Counted from the stretch's first letter, positions 1-12,648 are shown. The stretch is 64,000 nucleotides of DNA from Antedon bifida (GCA_963402885.1 OY727097.1:22878001-22942000), one strand, 5' to 3'. Numbers and translations are program-made. The notes: a model not told the origin generated them from the letters alone.

Positions 1-166
1 TATATAAACAATTTTTGGAGTTTTGTGTGCTTTCAATGTTTACTTGATTATGCTTGGGGGTTATGCTTGATTGGTCTAGGCTAATTTTAGAGATGTCATC
101 GTCCTTTACCATTTTGATTTAGTCTTTTGCTTATTTTATATATTTTTGTTCATTTCATATGCATTC

Positions 167-416
167 GGAGTTGGATAGCAGAGTGGTTAGGACACTTGAC
201 TGTCATACAGAGAGACCTGGGTTCAATTCCCGACAACTCCCAGTCCACTCAGCTGTAATTGAGTACCTAGTTGAAAATACTAGGGAGAAAAAAGGCGGCG
301 TGGAAAGGAACTGGCCACCCTACCACATAATGCCGAGGCTTAGTACAATGAGCTCCTAACAGCTTATTCCCCTACGTTCAGAATGAACACGGGACTCACC
401 TTTACTTTTTTTACCT
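167..416 (+). mobile_element. tRNA-derived SINE with target-site duplication
   Basis: The left end looks like a tRNA: 167-173 (GGAGTTG) pairs perfectly with a CAACTCC about 65 bases later, box A reads TAGCAGAGTGG, box B reads GGGTTCAATTCCC, and the loop CTGTCAT would present anticodon GTC (Asp). A non-tRNA body follows and ends in a T-rich stretch. The 14-bp sequence TTTCATATGCATTC flanks it at 153-166 and 417-430, an exact target-site duplication, so both ends are well set. The anticodon stem pairs poorly, so this is a SINE rather than a working tRNA gene. The SINE family is not identified. Confidence 0.85.
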
Positions 417-454
417 TTTCATATGCATTCAACAGTGAACCACACACCAATTAC

Positions 455-603
455 AGGATGGATAAACTATAATATTATAATTTACTCATTTGAGTGGAGT
501 TGAAAGAGTCGTGGGTTACAACCCTGGCACTAGGTCAGGATTGAACCCTGTATTTTGGGATTGGAAGGGAAGCATGTTAACCACCAAGCTACAGCTCCAC
601 TAC
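455..603 (-). mobile_element. tRNA-derived SINE fragment
   Basis: On the minus strand the right end carries a box A-like TAGCTTGGTGGTTAAC and a box B GGGTTCAATCCTG about 40 bases on, the spacing of an internal Pol III promoter. The acceptor stem does not close and no flanking duplication is seen, so the limits are approximate and the copy is probably old. Confidence 0.55.
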
Positions 604-616
604 TACTACTATTTGT

Positions 617-1511
617 ATCTCCATTGAGATCCATCAACTGATACTGTACCCACTACATTGTCATTTTTTTCAGTTTTTACATTTATAATACTCTGTAATT
701 GTTATTACTGAATGAACGTCCACCATACAATAAGACTGCCAGACAATAAAATTCAACTAATAATATACTACAATTTAATAAAATGTGTGTGAAATTGCAC
801 ATTTAAGTCAGACCTGAAGTACATTACATGAGAAGTTACATACTACAGTATATATAATCAAACTAATTACTGTAAATTATTATTATTTGTTTTACATATA
901 TTTGATAGATTTATATATTCTGCCGATAATCATGAATAATATAACTATATACTTATTTTCTGATAAACAATTATAGTGACAACAATTATATACAGTATAG
1001 GGCAAGGGAACTGAGAGAGCGCAAACCTCCGCCAAGGCATATGAAAATGTTATGCTCCCAAATAGCTATAAAACCATCCTTTAAAATCGGGCAATAACTT
1101 TTTGAGTAATCCTGCTAACAAACATAGAAAGAAACACACGCGTTCGACCACATAAACTCTCAATGATACAAGCAACCTTTTTCAGCATGCTTATGTTCAA
1201 TATTTTGTGGTGTTCTCAAATACCAAAAACTCCAGGTTATGTATGGTAAGGTGTTACCACTGACGAGGAGACCAAATAAATGTGAAGAGCAAGCAGGCTT
1301 TAGTAACTGTTATGGGTACTTAAGGTGTCCCCACAGGGAGTTAAATTCTATGCCTCTACACTTTAAAACAAATTATTCAGCACTCCACTTCCATTGTATT
1401 TTTTATGTAATATTTTGCAGAATAAATAAATTATTGTCTAAAATACTACTGTAATATAATAATCTTCAGTGAAATGAACCTAATGCTAAAGCAGGTCTGG
1501 TTACCTAGACT
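617..1511. other. Intergenic, 3' flank of ZBBX
   Basis: AT-rich sequence downstream of the ZBBX stop codon. I see no gene, RNA or well-bounded repeat here. The short open frame at 1239-1454 has no recognisable protein features. The ZBBX 3' UTR must lie in the right part of this stretch, but no clear minus-strand AATAAA could be assigned. Confidence 0.5.
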
Positions 1512-4500
1512 CTACTGAAGTGCATTCACCTCCATAACACTTTGTGCACGTTCCTCCTCTTTAAAGTCACTCTTCAAAGACTCCTCATCCATTTCATGCT
1601 CAATGTTCAGTTCCTCACATGGAGTGCTAAGACCGGAGCCTAAGCCATCATCTTGTACTATCCCTAGTTGGTCCTCGTACTCCCCATCAGGGAAATCTTC
1701 CAACATACTGAGTCTAGATAAAGGACCATCAACTTCTGCAAGACAGGTAATAAATTGTTATATGCAATCGATTGTTACAGTAACTGGTCCTGTGACCGGG
1801 TGTGGTTTTAGGGTTGCTTCGTAATGTGTGGTGTGTCAAGGGCAAATACACCTAGCATAGCCTATCCCTCTCAAGGTAGTGGGTGACAATGGCTTTTACA
1901 AGCATTTTGTGTACACTGGACCAACGGCATATAGTCCTTATCCAAGAAGGCTTGTTCTACCATCAGCGAGAGAGTGAGCCTCGAACCCTTGCTGATATTA
2001 TGGCCAAGTATATTACGATTCCACTCTCTTAATCACTCGACCAATCAATCGATGGTATGTTACCAAAACATTTTTTTCCATGAAAAGGACTCAAGTTTGG
2101 TACAATATATTAATTGATGACAGTACATAATGATCATACTTACAAGTTTTGGCTTTTAACCTGAACTATAAAACTCAATTTAAAGAAAGTAAACAGTAAA
2201 GAAAATAACAAATGATGTCATGAAAAACCTAAACCTAGTAAAAGTTGTTTACCTGAATTTCTTCCCGACTCTAGCTCTAATGCAAGCTGCTCTAAAGTAT
2301 CTTCATCATCAGCTGTAACTTCTTTTCCAAGTTTCAAATAATCTTCATCATAGATCCTAAAATCATCTCCCTCGATTTCAATACAACTCTTAGGCCGGGA
2401 GTCCCTGCCATTTGGAGGTGTTCTATCCACATTCTTACTGGGTTTTCTCTGGGTAGGTGTGGCTGACTTCCTGTCCAGGCTCCCCGAATAGTTTTTCTTA
2501 TCTTGGCTCAGCTTATATGATATAGTTGACCGAGATTGTTGTTTGGATGAGGCTTGATTGCGGTCTTCTGCATTGAATTGTGTAACGGTTGTGTACGTAA
2601 CATCCGCTGTAGAAAGACTGCTATCTGGACGCCAATAGCCAGCTCCTAGACACAAAAATTTAAATTATACAAATAAGATTTAGTGCTTTCAGCATTTGAT
2701 ATGATAAAAAAAGAAATTTATATTTCTAAAATAATTGCAAAAATTGTTGGTTAGATTTATTAAATCATTCAATAAGACAAAAATAAGTGGTTTGATAAAA
2801 TAAAGAGCCTCAGTTTTCACTTAAGCTCTGACTTAAGCAAAAGATTGATAAATCGTTGCCCAGACATTTTTTTATTCAAATGATTTTTAGGTTTGGTATC
2901 ACCTTGAAATGAGCACTTTGGAAGACTTGTAATAATTGTATTGCTAGGCTCAATGGTTTTTTGTGCAGGTTTTGATCCCTGACCACCCATTCCTGCTGTG
3001 AAGAACTCATCAAGACCATGCTGATACTGATGCTGGGCTTTCCAGGCTAGCTTGCTTGTTTTGACCAAGTCTTCACTTGGTTGCCTTGTTATACCTAAGG
3101 AAAACAATATTGAATATTCCTAAGAACAATGTGTGTGGTGTATTTTTGTAATTTTTTTCTAAAAAAACTGTACATTATACTTTGATAGCACCATAAAATA
3201 CAAAGTGTGAGAAATACCGCCCTCACCTGCAGATGCTGCCCTCTTTTTCTCCCTTGACGCTCTGACATTATCTTTTGATGCCTCACTAGAAGTTTTCTGT
3301 TGATTTTGAACAGAAACAGGTCTTTTTGGCAACCTCTTGCCAACTCTTTTAACATCTTGGTTTTGTTGATCACTTTCCAGTTTCTTATAAGAGCTATCAT
3401 TGTCCATGATGTCAGGTGATATTTTTAACTTTCTGTTTCTGCTACTTGTTCTCCTCGGTCCATTAACATTGTACCTGTTTTTATCAATGTTTTTTCCATC
3501 TTCGATATCTTGCTTTGACTCGCCCTTATTTTCGATCTTGTTATTTTCTGTAGATTTTCTTTTAGAATTATCAGACGGAGGCCTTGGAAGATACCTCTTT
3601 TGTTTTTCTGATGCACTTTTCTTTTCATGTTGTTTCTTTACATTGTTTCCATTTTCATCTTTTCTATTTATTTTTGCTGATTCTGAAGTTTTTTTATTAT
3701 TTCTAGCACAGGAAATAAATTCAATTAGTACATTTGCTAAAAGAAGATTGCATATTCAACAAAAAACTAATTAATATCATTATTTGTACAAACTGATCAT
3801 AATATACAAGCTCATCTCCAACGAAACCAGAGTAAGCACAATCCATGTAGGGATCATTCAACCACTACATTTCGATTGGTATGCAATATCTACTGAAAAT
3901 GCAGATCTCCCAACTCTCTCCATAATGGTGAGAGTCTTGTGATATTTTCTGTCATCTCCCACAAAGCTATAATTTTGCCTGATATATTTTGGATAAACAT
4001 AAAAAATAGTAGTAATAGTAGATAGTCTTCCGATATTTCATATCATTTCCAACTAAAATACAATATTCCCGACATTTTCCACCTTTGGTACGCCATGAAA
4101 TACCCATGTTTACTATTATAGATGCCAATATATTTCTATTTTTTTAAGTCTGAGGTAATTGTCAACATTTGATAGCACCTCTGGTCTGACAATGTATGTA
4201 CATAACAAACATGTGGTTGAATCTATGGCTACAGCAAAATAATTACTGTCATATAAATAAAAATTAAAAGAATTCAAAATTTATAGTTGTCAAATACACT
4301 AAAACTTAAAGATGTATTGTCCCCAAAAAACATGGAAATAGAAGATTAATAAAATCAGACTTTAAATAGGCCATTTTGCAGTTTTAATAAGTTATTCACT
4401 TCTGTTAAAAAAAAAAAATTATTTCACTTATAAAAAGACAAAAGAATCGGTTAATTTTAACCAAAAACCAGTTCAAATAAGCATTTTTTTTGCTTTAATT

Positions 4501-7500
4501 AAATTACGTTTTTTCAGGTAAATAATTTTTTTTTCGATCCAGTTATTGGTCAAAGTGAATAACTATTACGTGACATTAAAATGGCATATTCAACAACAAA
4601 TTTGAAAAAAAAAAAATGTTTAGGGGGACAATATATCTATAAGGATTTCACACTTAAAAAAAGCTTTAGTAACAAACCCTTTGGTGGTTGCTATCTGTGG
4701 TTGTTGAGCAGTGTACATAATGGGCTTATCATCTGGCTCTTCTTGTACCAAATATGAAGTCTGCTCCTCAATGACACTAGTATCAATATTCTAATAAGGA
4801 GGAATGTAAAATATATGTGATGTAGCAATGACTGATCAAAGAATGTAAAATATGTGAGGCATGGAGCCTGTTTGTACTTGGTTTAAAATTTGAGATAAAA
4901 CAGCTGTTTCAAAAACCCAACTTTCAATTTGTTCAATTATACCTTAAACTAAAAGCTGATTAGCCACACGATAAGGAGAAATTTGACCTTACTAGTGTAA
5001 AAAGATACATGAAATATGACTTGCTGGGTAAATTGTTTTCAGTTTACATGTGTAAATTGTTTCATAGTCTGAATAGTTCATCTGGATAGTCCCAAGAGTA
5101 ATTTAGGTTACACATGTAATTAAGTTTGAAGTCCGAACATAGCCTTAGAATAATACATAACAGACCTACAGTATGTTACATTAAGTCTGTATGTAAGGCA
5201 ATTTACTAAGAAAGTAGGTGAAAATATGACTATGCATGTGTTTTCAATTCAACTATTGCAGGAATCATGTCTCTCTTTGCATCCACCAATTCTTTCCTGA
5301 AAACTGTCAATAATCCTAGTGGAAAGTATGTACAGTACTTAACATCATCATAAAAACAACTTACTTCTGGTAGTGGAGTAATGGTGACCACACTATTGCA
5401 TCTGATCTCACCATCAGCTACTGGTGAAGTTGTTGAAAACATACTTGCATATCTTAAGTGCTCTTCTTGCAGTTCAAGTTCTAATTCCTCACCATCGTCA
5501 AAATCAACCAAGCCTAATACAAACAAAACATATAGTATTATTTAAAAATAACTTCCTTAAATAGTCTAGTACAGAACAGAGCTCTGGAAGTCACTTTCAA
5601 CAGTACATTATGCTTTTGTATATATGGATTTAGGTATTAAAATAATATAACAATACTTGATTCATAAACACATTCTAATAACCTCCATCGGCGGCACAAT
5701 ACTTGATGTCTGGTACGCCAGTATAAATGAGAGCAAGATACAAATATTTAAGCAGACGTTCCACTTTTTTTTATTTTTAGAATGATGCCACATTAAATGA
5801 CAGTTACTCATCCTGCCAAGCTGGGGTAAGATATCATATATATAGAAGATAATATAAGATAAATAGTTGTGGCAGTCAACAATGGTTATTTCCACTTTTC
5901 GGACAATAATGACATTTTGTATGCTATTAATCAAAAGAAAAACAGTAATAAAACCAACCATTTGAAGAACTAGCATTTAACGTTTCTCTTGGACTAACAC
6001 TCTGAGTGTACATTCTGGAGTTGGACTCTCTCCCAGTCTCAAGTCGTGGTGTTTGTATCTGAGGTAATTCAGTACGCCGATGCTTCTTCAGAAGTAGTTT
6101 ATCAGCATAGCTCATGCATTCTTTAAACTCAATCTTTATCTCATGCTTGGGTTCTTGTTCAGTTCCTGTACTCTCATTCACTGTTGTTACACCTAGTTGT
6201 GAGAAAAATATAGTGAAAATAAATTGAAAACATTCAATTTTAGGCAATATTATAGTAACATCCCACAAGGACTGGTAAAGAAAGTATAATATGGTACATT
6301 GTGTGATTTTAAAAAGGAGGTAAAGTTGAGAAAATCTTGATGTTTCAGTTTCTGGAGTAATGAAATTCTCAACTTTACTTTCTCCTCTTGGAAATCACAT
6401 GTACCACACACCTAAAGCTCTGTCTACACTATCAAACTAGTTTGACAAAAAAAGTGTGATGTGCCCAAATATAGTAGTAGACATCATCGTGTCCATGGGC
6501 GCATCACATTTTTTGTCACATCAAGTTTCATAGTGTAGACAGAGCTTTAGTTTACTAGTGTTTCTTCCCCATACTAAATTTACATTTACTGTATACAAAA
6601 CTATGAATGGTGACAAATACCAGGTTTAGATTGATGAGGACTTGAGGTGGGCTTAGAGGTCACTTGTGGCTGACCTCTCCACTCAGCTAATGCTGCAGCA
6701 AAAGAGGCAGAGCTTTCTGCTTCATTATAATCACCATTTAACAAAGAGGGCCCATTTGATACCTGAAAAATAAAAAGAAAACATTTTATGAATTGCAAAC
6801 AATGATTACAGAGAACCCTAGAAATTAAATGAGCGTTTTGTAAGTTTTCGTGACAATATAAAAATTATACCTCTCGTCACTTTGTTTTTTATTTACATTA
6901 GAAACAGTTACAGATTTGATCTGTACCGTGACTTGAATATGTACGTGTATTTAAGGCTAATATTTTGTAGGTTAGCAGTTAATTATGACAAAACTAAAAA
7001 TAGCAACGAATGAACTAAACAAAAAATAAATCAACAACAGTATTATGATGATGAAGAAATACCTGTTGATTGGATAATAAAACTGGTGACTTCTTCTGCT
7101 GACGGGATTCAACAGAAGACATGGCTTCGGGTGCGATTGTGGAATCAATACTACTTCTCTCGGTTTGCTGGTTTGATTTCAATGTGATAGCTCGAGGACT
7201 AAGTGGACCATCACTAAAAAAAATATATAATTACTGGTAGATAAATATTATGTCTCCAATAGGGGACTACTTTATATATATATATGTAGTCTGATGTTAA
7301 ATGTATTTATTCTGGTCCTCCTCCTGAAAGCTGAGGAAATTCGGATTAGGCCATCCACGGCAGCCAGCAGTGGAGTGCCTACAAGATCAGCACACCGAGA
7401 GACAACCCCTTACTCCTTTCGACACGTGACCAACGGCTTTACGTCCCATCTGAAGGACATGGTAATGAGAGTAAATCTCAGGATTCAATTAGTACGGTAT

Positions 7501-10500
7501 AGATAGGCTCGAACTCATGTGTATCACATGCTAGTCTGATATTATCATTACACCATCACTCTCTGGTATATATAGCACCCGCCATGATTCCCGGACGGTC
7601 TTCCATCCTGAATTGAACCGGGCCTAACGTTGCTTAACTGCAGTAATCTTACGCAAACCGGTGTTTCAACGCAGTATGGTCAAGAGCTAGGATCCAAGAT
7701 ACATGTCTATCATTTTAGTATGACATGAACTCCAGCATACTATAGCAGTGGAATAACGGAATAAATAATGTAGAATCGAATCAGAAACTTACTTTTTGCT
7801 TCGTCTTAGTTCTTGGCCAGCTTGGTATGGTACAGAGCGGTGTAGTTTCAGTGCACCTTTCAAGTGGAATTGTGCAAAGCATGCAGCACAGTACAGTTCA
7901 GCACATTCCATACACGACTGTTGAATACAAAATGAACTCGATAAGGGGTGTAAACAAAGTCTTGTAATGTAATATAAACTATGATATATAATAAATGGTG
8001 TTGCTGCTGATATTCATTATTGAGAAATTCATTCAAAATGTCTATACTTTATTAATCAAACCACCAATAATAATAATAATAACTATAACAATATCCAAAT
8101 TACTCCTCCCTCACTTAATTAAGAAATTCAGTATGAAGAAAAACAACAAATGTCATGTGATAATATTGTTGTCATTCTTACAAGTGCTCCAGCCTTTTCT
8201 TCACATTGTCCACAAGCAGGACCATCAAATGTCTTTCTTGCAGTTAGCTTTGGTCTCACAGCCCGCTTTGGAGCTTCTTTAGGGAAAAAAAATGTAAACA
8301 TTTATTCAATGAATACAATTGTTCTATAAATATGGACCATATTTATATGTTCAAAGATGCAGATCTGTTTATGAATACTTTTTGAAAATGAAAGGTGGTG
8401 GTAGGGGTGAGGGGGTTGGGGGGAGAGAGAAAACAGTGGAATATGAGAATAAAAACAAAACGCTGTGTACAAAATGATGGGTTTGAAAAGAAAAGGGAGG
8501 AGAGATATATCCCTTCATACCCCCAGGGTTTGTAATAGTGCACATACAAATTTAATTTACATTTCTATCTTCAGATAGCTTTAGGTATAAACATGTTTTG
8601 AGATTGAGCAGCCTTTTAATTGTTTAATTGTAATAATTTAAAAAATGAAAATAAAGAAAATGAAAATTAAAAAAATATGTCTGTTTCTATGTAAGTTGTC
8701 TAATTGGATAGATTCATGGTTTGAAGAATTTAATTTTAAAAATACTTACTGATAGGACCATCTTTCAAAACTGTTATTTTCTTTGGCTGAAAAACATTTG
8801 AAAAAAAAACACAGAATATAGACTAGAAATTCATCACTTTTTTCTTTTCTCCTGCATATCGCATTCCCGCATCCGGGTATACATTTTCTATTGTTTATTA
8901 TAAAATGTAAACCTTTTTAACAACATTGATAATAACCACACTTTTTTTTCATCACCGGTAAAGGAGAACGATCATGTGAAATAAAAAAAGTGGTGGTGGT
9001 GGTAGAGGACTAGAAAATATGAAGTCCTACTTATATATTAAATGTTTATACACTATTGAAAAGGGGAATGGAAAAGATTATTAAAGATATATTGTTCCCT
9101 TTTGTCTCCTCCACCCCAAATTTTTTATTGAAGGTCGGTCTATTTCTCATGTTTCTGAGGGAATACATCTTTAAAGTGCTAAAATCCACTACACTTTCCT
9201 ACCTTAGTGGACCTAGGCATTTCAGTATAATTTCTGGTGTTCCTGCTGCTATTAGGCCCATGTCCTGCCAAAGCTCCTTCCTTGCCAGACCGCCAGTAAC
9301 CACCACTTCCTTGGCGTCTATATAAACAGTTTGAAAAAGAAAAAAAAGCTAAGATTATGTTGACCCGATACTGAAAGCATCCCAATATCGACAAAGAAGA
9401 ACTCAATCAATCGTTTCTTAGAGTCTTAAAGCATTTCTTCTTACTTTGGTTATCTTTTTTAAAAATCTTTTTTTGATTACTTTTTTTTATTGGACAGAAT
9501 AGAGCTTCTGTTCCGACGAGCTCTCATATGGGAGTTTCAAAGTTCAGACGGTCTTACTAAAGACACCCCTGTTAGTTAGACCATTGCTATAAAACAGTTT
9601 TAACTAAGACCGTGTACAGAATTACGCATAGAATACCAAATAAGGTAATGTTTGTCACGCTTGTTCAATTCACAATTATAACAGTACGTACAATTATACG
9701 CGAATCTATTCTAGGCCTATATAAGAATAAAACCACCGTTATTATTTGATTTAACACTTAAAACTTGTTAAATTGGTTGTCTTTCACGAAACAATAATAT
9801 GTATAATAAGCAACAAAAAGAGAGGTTTAAGCCTGTTTTAAGACTCCTTCGAGCAGGCTTTAGTTTTAAAGACCGTTTACAGGATAGACCGCAGTATAGC
9901 AATGGTCTATAATAAAGACTACTTGCTACGTCACAAATTATAGCCGGCTAGGCGCTAAGACCGCTTATAGCAATCCGCCCCTGGAGAATGGAGCGGTGAA
10001 AATGATTACTCTGCATCATCTTCGTTTTTGTGATTTTCTTAAGATATTTTATGGATTGATTTTCTGTAAAGTGCTTAGAAACATTGTATTAGGCGTCATA
10101 AAATATAAGGCTACCATTATAATTATTATATAATATAATTAGCAAATTATAATTAGTAAACTTACTCTCGTTCCTGTTTTTCCTGGCTCATTGTCATTTT
10201 TAACTCGCGGAGGCGCTCTTCCATTTTTCGGCTATCAATCTCCAGCTGCCTTGTTGCTGATTTTGAAGCATTGAAGGTTCTTTATAAAAAAAAAATGAAT
10301 ATAAAAACATTTGTTCACTGTATAAATAATGAAGAATTTAAAATTATTTAATCATTAAATTAATTAATTGTGATTTTATGTTACGCAAAATGAGAAGCAA
10401 ATACTTGCTTTTTTGGTCAGTTACATTTTTTGTTACTTCTTTATTAAGATATACAAATGGATGGATATTAAACGTTGATATGCGCTGAAAAGCCTTACCT

Positions 10501-10563
10501 TAGTTTAGTTGATAGTGGGTTTTTGCTTGATGTATTGAAGGCCCTCTTTGAAGTCATTGTCAT
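1512..10563 (-). CDS. ZBBX: Zinc finger B-box domain-containing protein 1 (ZBBX), complete, 15 coding exons
   Basis: Exons in gene order: 10499-10563, 10166-10279, 9203-9317, 8750-8786, 8182-8276, 7793-7917, 7063-7213, 6621-6762, 5959-6192, 5365-5513, 4678-4790, 3227-3702, 2903-3094, 2253-2645, 1512-1735. All introns are GT/AG and the phases sum to 2625 nt, 874 aa. The ATG at 10563 directly follows an in-frame TAG. Family marks: an N-terminal coiled coil ending [15 protein letters not shown] (about residues 70-80); a B-box with Cys132, 135, 144, 147, 152, 155 and His160, 168, followed by GALKLHR; an AEWRG motif near 260; [14 protein letters not shown] at 309-322; and GAGYWRP at 670-676, all in the order known for vertebrate ZBBX. 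The C-terminal third is Lys/Ser-rich and disordered. Vertebrate ZBBX is associated with motile-cilium cells, and its biochemical role is unknown. The donors of exons 9 (GTTGGT) and 11 (GTTTGT) are weak, so those two ends are the least certain. Confidence 0.93.
1830..2045 (-). mobile_element. tRNA-derived SINE in the last ZBBX intron
   Basis: On the minus strand, TGGTCGAGTGATTAAGAG (box A, Ser/Leu tRNA-like) is followed by GGGTTCGAGGCTC (box B). The body contains a TGCCGTTGGTCC motif of the kind shared by several invertebrate SINE bodies. It lies in the intron between exons 14 and 15. The ends are approximate because no target duplication was found. Confidence 0.6.
4306..4642. mobile_element. 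MITE with TTAAAGATRTATTGTCCC-type inverted ends
   Basis: The left end TTAAAGATGTATTGTCCCC is mirrored at the right end, near 4626-4642, by the complement of ATAGATATATTGTCCCC. The interior is A/T homopolymer-rich with no reading frame. It lies in the intron between ZBBX exons 11 and 12. The ends resemble those of the short element at 9081-9174, so both probably belong to one family. Confidence 0.6.
6292..6408. mobile_element. Small inverted-repeat element (MITE-like)
   Basis: Arms of about 45 bp at 6292-6336 and 6363-6408 are imperfect reverse complements; both contain AGTAAAGTTGAGA-like and GTACA-TGTGAT segments. The loop is about 25 bp. It is a near-complete hairpin with no coding content. 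The superfamily cannot be told, and it ends right where the next MITE starts. Confidence 0.55.
6413..6549. mobile_element. MITE with TA target duplication (mariner-like)
   Basis: The left end AAAGCTCTGTCTACACTAT is repeated inverted at the right end as ATAGTGTAGACAGAGCTTT, flanked on both sides by TA, the usual target of Tc1/mariner elements. The inner arms continue with AGTGTGATG-like and CATCACATTTTTTGTC-like segments. A decayed relative is at 12983-13067. Confidence 0.75.
7285..7560 (-). mobile_element. tRNA-derived SINE in a ZBBX intron
   Basis: On the minus strand, GATGGTGTAATGATAATATC (box A-like) and GAGTTCGAGCC (box B) are followed by a body containing GGGACGTAAAGCCGTTGGTC, a type of conserved segment found in several metazoan SINEs, then an A/T-rich tail that merges with a TA microsatellite near 7275. 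It lies between ZBBX exons 6 and 7. The ends are approximate. Confidence 0.6.
9081..9174. mobile_element. Short MITE with TTAA-type ends
   Basis: TTAAAGATATATTGTTCCC at the left is matched inverted by GGGAATACATCTTTAA at the right, with TTAA at both borders. At about 94 bp it looks like an internally deleted relative of the element at 4306-4642. TTAA duplication would fit the piggyBac or Kolobok groups. Confidence 0.5.
9570..9985. repeat. Possible decayed transposon with mirrored TAGACCATTGCTATA motifs
   Basis: TTAGACCATTGCTATA (about 9579-9595) recurs in reverse complement near 9893-9911, and a further GGATTGCTATAAGCGGTCTTA-like segment closes the right side. The pattern suggests an old inverted-repeat element in the intron between ZBBX exons 2 and 3, but clean ends and a target duplication are not visible. 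Confidence 0.35.
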
Positions 10564-11460
10564 CTACTTGATCCTCAGAGAGTTGACAAAATACTGTACA
10601 GTAGATGGTATAAAATGTGGAAAGCTAAAAAACACAGCATATCATAAAAAATATTTTGTTTATAAATGTGCCTACTAGTACTAACTAATAGTCTACAGCT
10701 TATTAGCCTTATAATAAGTTATTATTAATACTTAATAGTTAGGTGCGGCATGTATTATACTGTATACACAGTAGGCCTAGGCCTATCTATAGAATAGGAG
10801 AAAGAACAAGACAGGGCAAGGCCCTTCCTTATACTATAGTAAATTTTATTCAACTAAATTTCAATAATCTAGGCCAAGGCCTATTAATATTTAACTTTAT
10901 TAATTCAAGTTAGGCCCTAGGCTAGAGCCTGAGTGAGGCTAGGCTAGGCCCCTAGTCCTAGCCTACTACTAGCCTAGCCAGGCAGGCCTACTAGCTAGCT
11001 AGAGATACTGATAGGCTAGTAGGAGAGAGGCTATTAAATTATGATATATGGGCTAGCTAGGGCCTAGGGCCTTAGTACTTACTCTAGGCCTTCTAGGGCC
11101 TAATAGGACTAGGCCCCCTAGGCCTACTACTAGGCTACTCTACTCTAACTAGGCCTAGGCTAGTTGGGCCGGCCTCGCAGGCTACCTAGCTAGGCTAGCC
11201 TCTAGGCCTAGCATAATAATAAATAGAGTCCGGGTATTCCCAGTCCTCTAGCTAGGCCTAGGCTAGTACTAGTAGGGGCTATTAAGGTCTCATGCATTTA
11301 TGTATTTATTGCTAAAAGGTATTTCGTTTCCTACAAATAGGTTTAATTTTTACGTACTTTTGTTAACAAATGTTTGTTTTGGTTGAACAGTTTTCGGCGT
11401 CTGGCTGCTAAGACAACTATTCAAAATGGCGCTGTTGTAGGCTGTTGATATTGAGGGGGC
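10564..11460 (-). promoter_or_regulatory. ZBBX 5' flank with 'aggcctag'-rich low-complexity stretch
   Basis: About 10740-11280 is dominated by overlapping CTAGGCCTAG-type motifs that also scatter through the rest of the window, a short degenerate repeat rather than a gene. Near 11424-11433 the minus strand reads GCGCCATTTTG, resembling a YY1-type promoter site, which would suit a transcription start about 0.9 kb upstream of the ATG. Promoter use is an inference. Confidence 0.35.
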
Positions 11461-12648
11461 TATATATATTATTATCTATTTTGAGGTGGGCATCGAAAAA
11501 AGAGAGGACTATCTGTCCATTCTGTCAATTTTTCTTATTATAGATATCCAGCTAAGCTATTCAAATATTAAATGTTGTTATGAACGTTTTAGTGAGTACT
11601 AACAATTAACCATTCATAAGTAAAGTGTTAATAAACTGAATAATAAGGACACCAAGTGGAAATAAGTTTTTAGAGGACCCATGGAAATTAGTTTTTTTAC
11701 ATTTTTCTTGCCCCGTTTTCTGTGCAATTGTTTTTCTATTTCTATGTTGTGATTAACATTGATTATCAAATAAAAAAAATAAAAATAACTGAACAATTTT
11801 CGTTTTCTGATGATGGATATTAAATTAATAATAATAGACAGTGATTTTGTGCCGGACGACCACCCCCACCCTGAGAGCCTTGAAAACAAGTCTATCTCCC
11901 TCTCTATTGTTATGTTAAATTACTACTGTAACTGTTATCTTACTTTGAAAAAGAATGTGTACAGTATTTCAATTGTAGTATACGGCTCTGGTCCAATCGT
12001 TGTGCTGGATTTTTGTAAGTATACAGTAGGCCTACTTGTAAATTCACCAATCAACGACCTACATCAACGACATGACGGAAGATTCAGCCAATCGAAATGA
12101 CACTAGGTTATCATGTAATTTGCATTATTAATAAGAAAGTTTCACGTCAAGAACTCAGCCATCAACACGTTAACAGTCACGGCGACGAAAAAACTGCTGC
12201 CTGAATCACCACAATCGAATTTATCGGTAGGTATGACACCAAAAACTTACAATTTCAATTACTATCTCTTTAATTAAGATTCGTTCCCAACTGGAACAAA
12301 AAATCACAATATTTTTTCTAAAAATAATATATATATATATCTAAAGTGAGTGTGTGAGTGGGTCCTACTACTCTAGAACTTGCAGGCAGCGCAAGTGCTT
12401 TTTGGCAGAGGACAGCGCGTAGTGCGTGCGTAATGTTGTTTTGCTAATTGACACATTTTATTTAGATGCCTATTTTGTTTTAAATATAATACGGGCCTAT
12501 AATTATTATTAACCATTCCGTTTGTTTGTATATTTTATATTTTCTATTTGTTATTACCAACGATTTTTCGAGATAATTAATAACAATCAATGTATATATG
12601 CGTGTAACATTTCAATTAATATTTATTTATTCAAAGTGGTATTCGTGT
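11461..12648. other. Intergenic, no gene seen
   Basis: AT-rich spacer between ZBBX and the tRNA gene, with a short TA run near 12330. The open frames at 11614-11889 and 11810-12100 show no domain and no splice context that I can support. Confidence 0.5.

Noticed and set aside
3400-3774. 124-codon Phe/Leu/Ser-rich plus-strand frame
   Set aside because: It is the antisense shadow of ZBBX exon 12, which is Lys/Ser/Asp-rich.
11395-11420. Possible X-box in the ZBBX promoter (GTTGTC...GCAGCC on the minus strand)
   Set aside because: Both half-sites deviate from the RFX consensus, so it is too weak to call.
11810-12100. 96-codon plus-strand frame between ZBBX and the tRNA
   Set aside because: No recognisable domain, no supporting splice sites and composition like the surrounding spacer.
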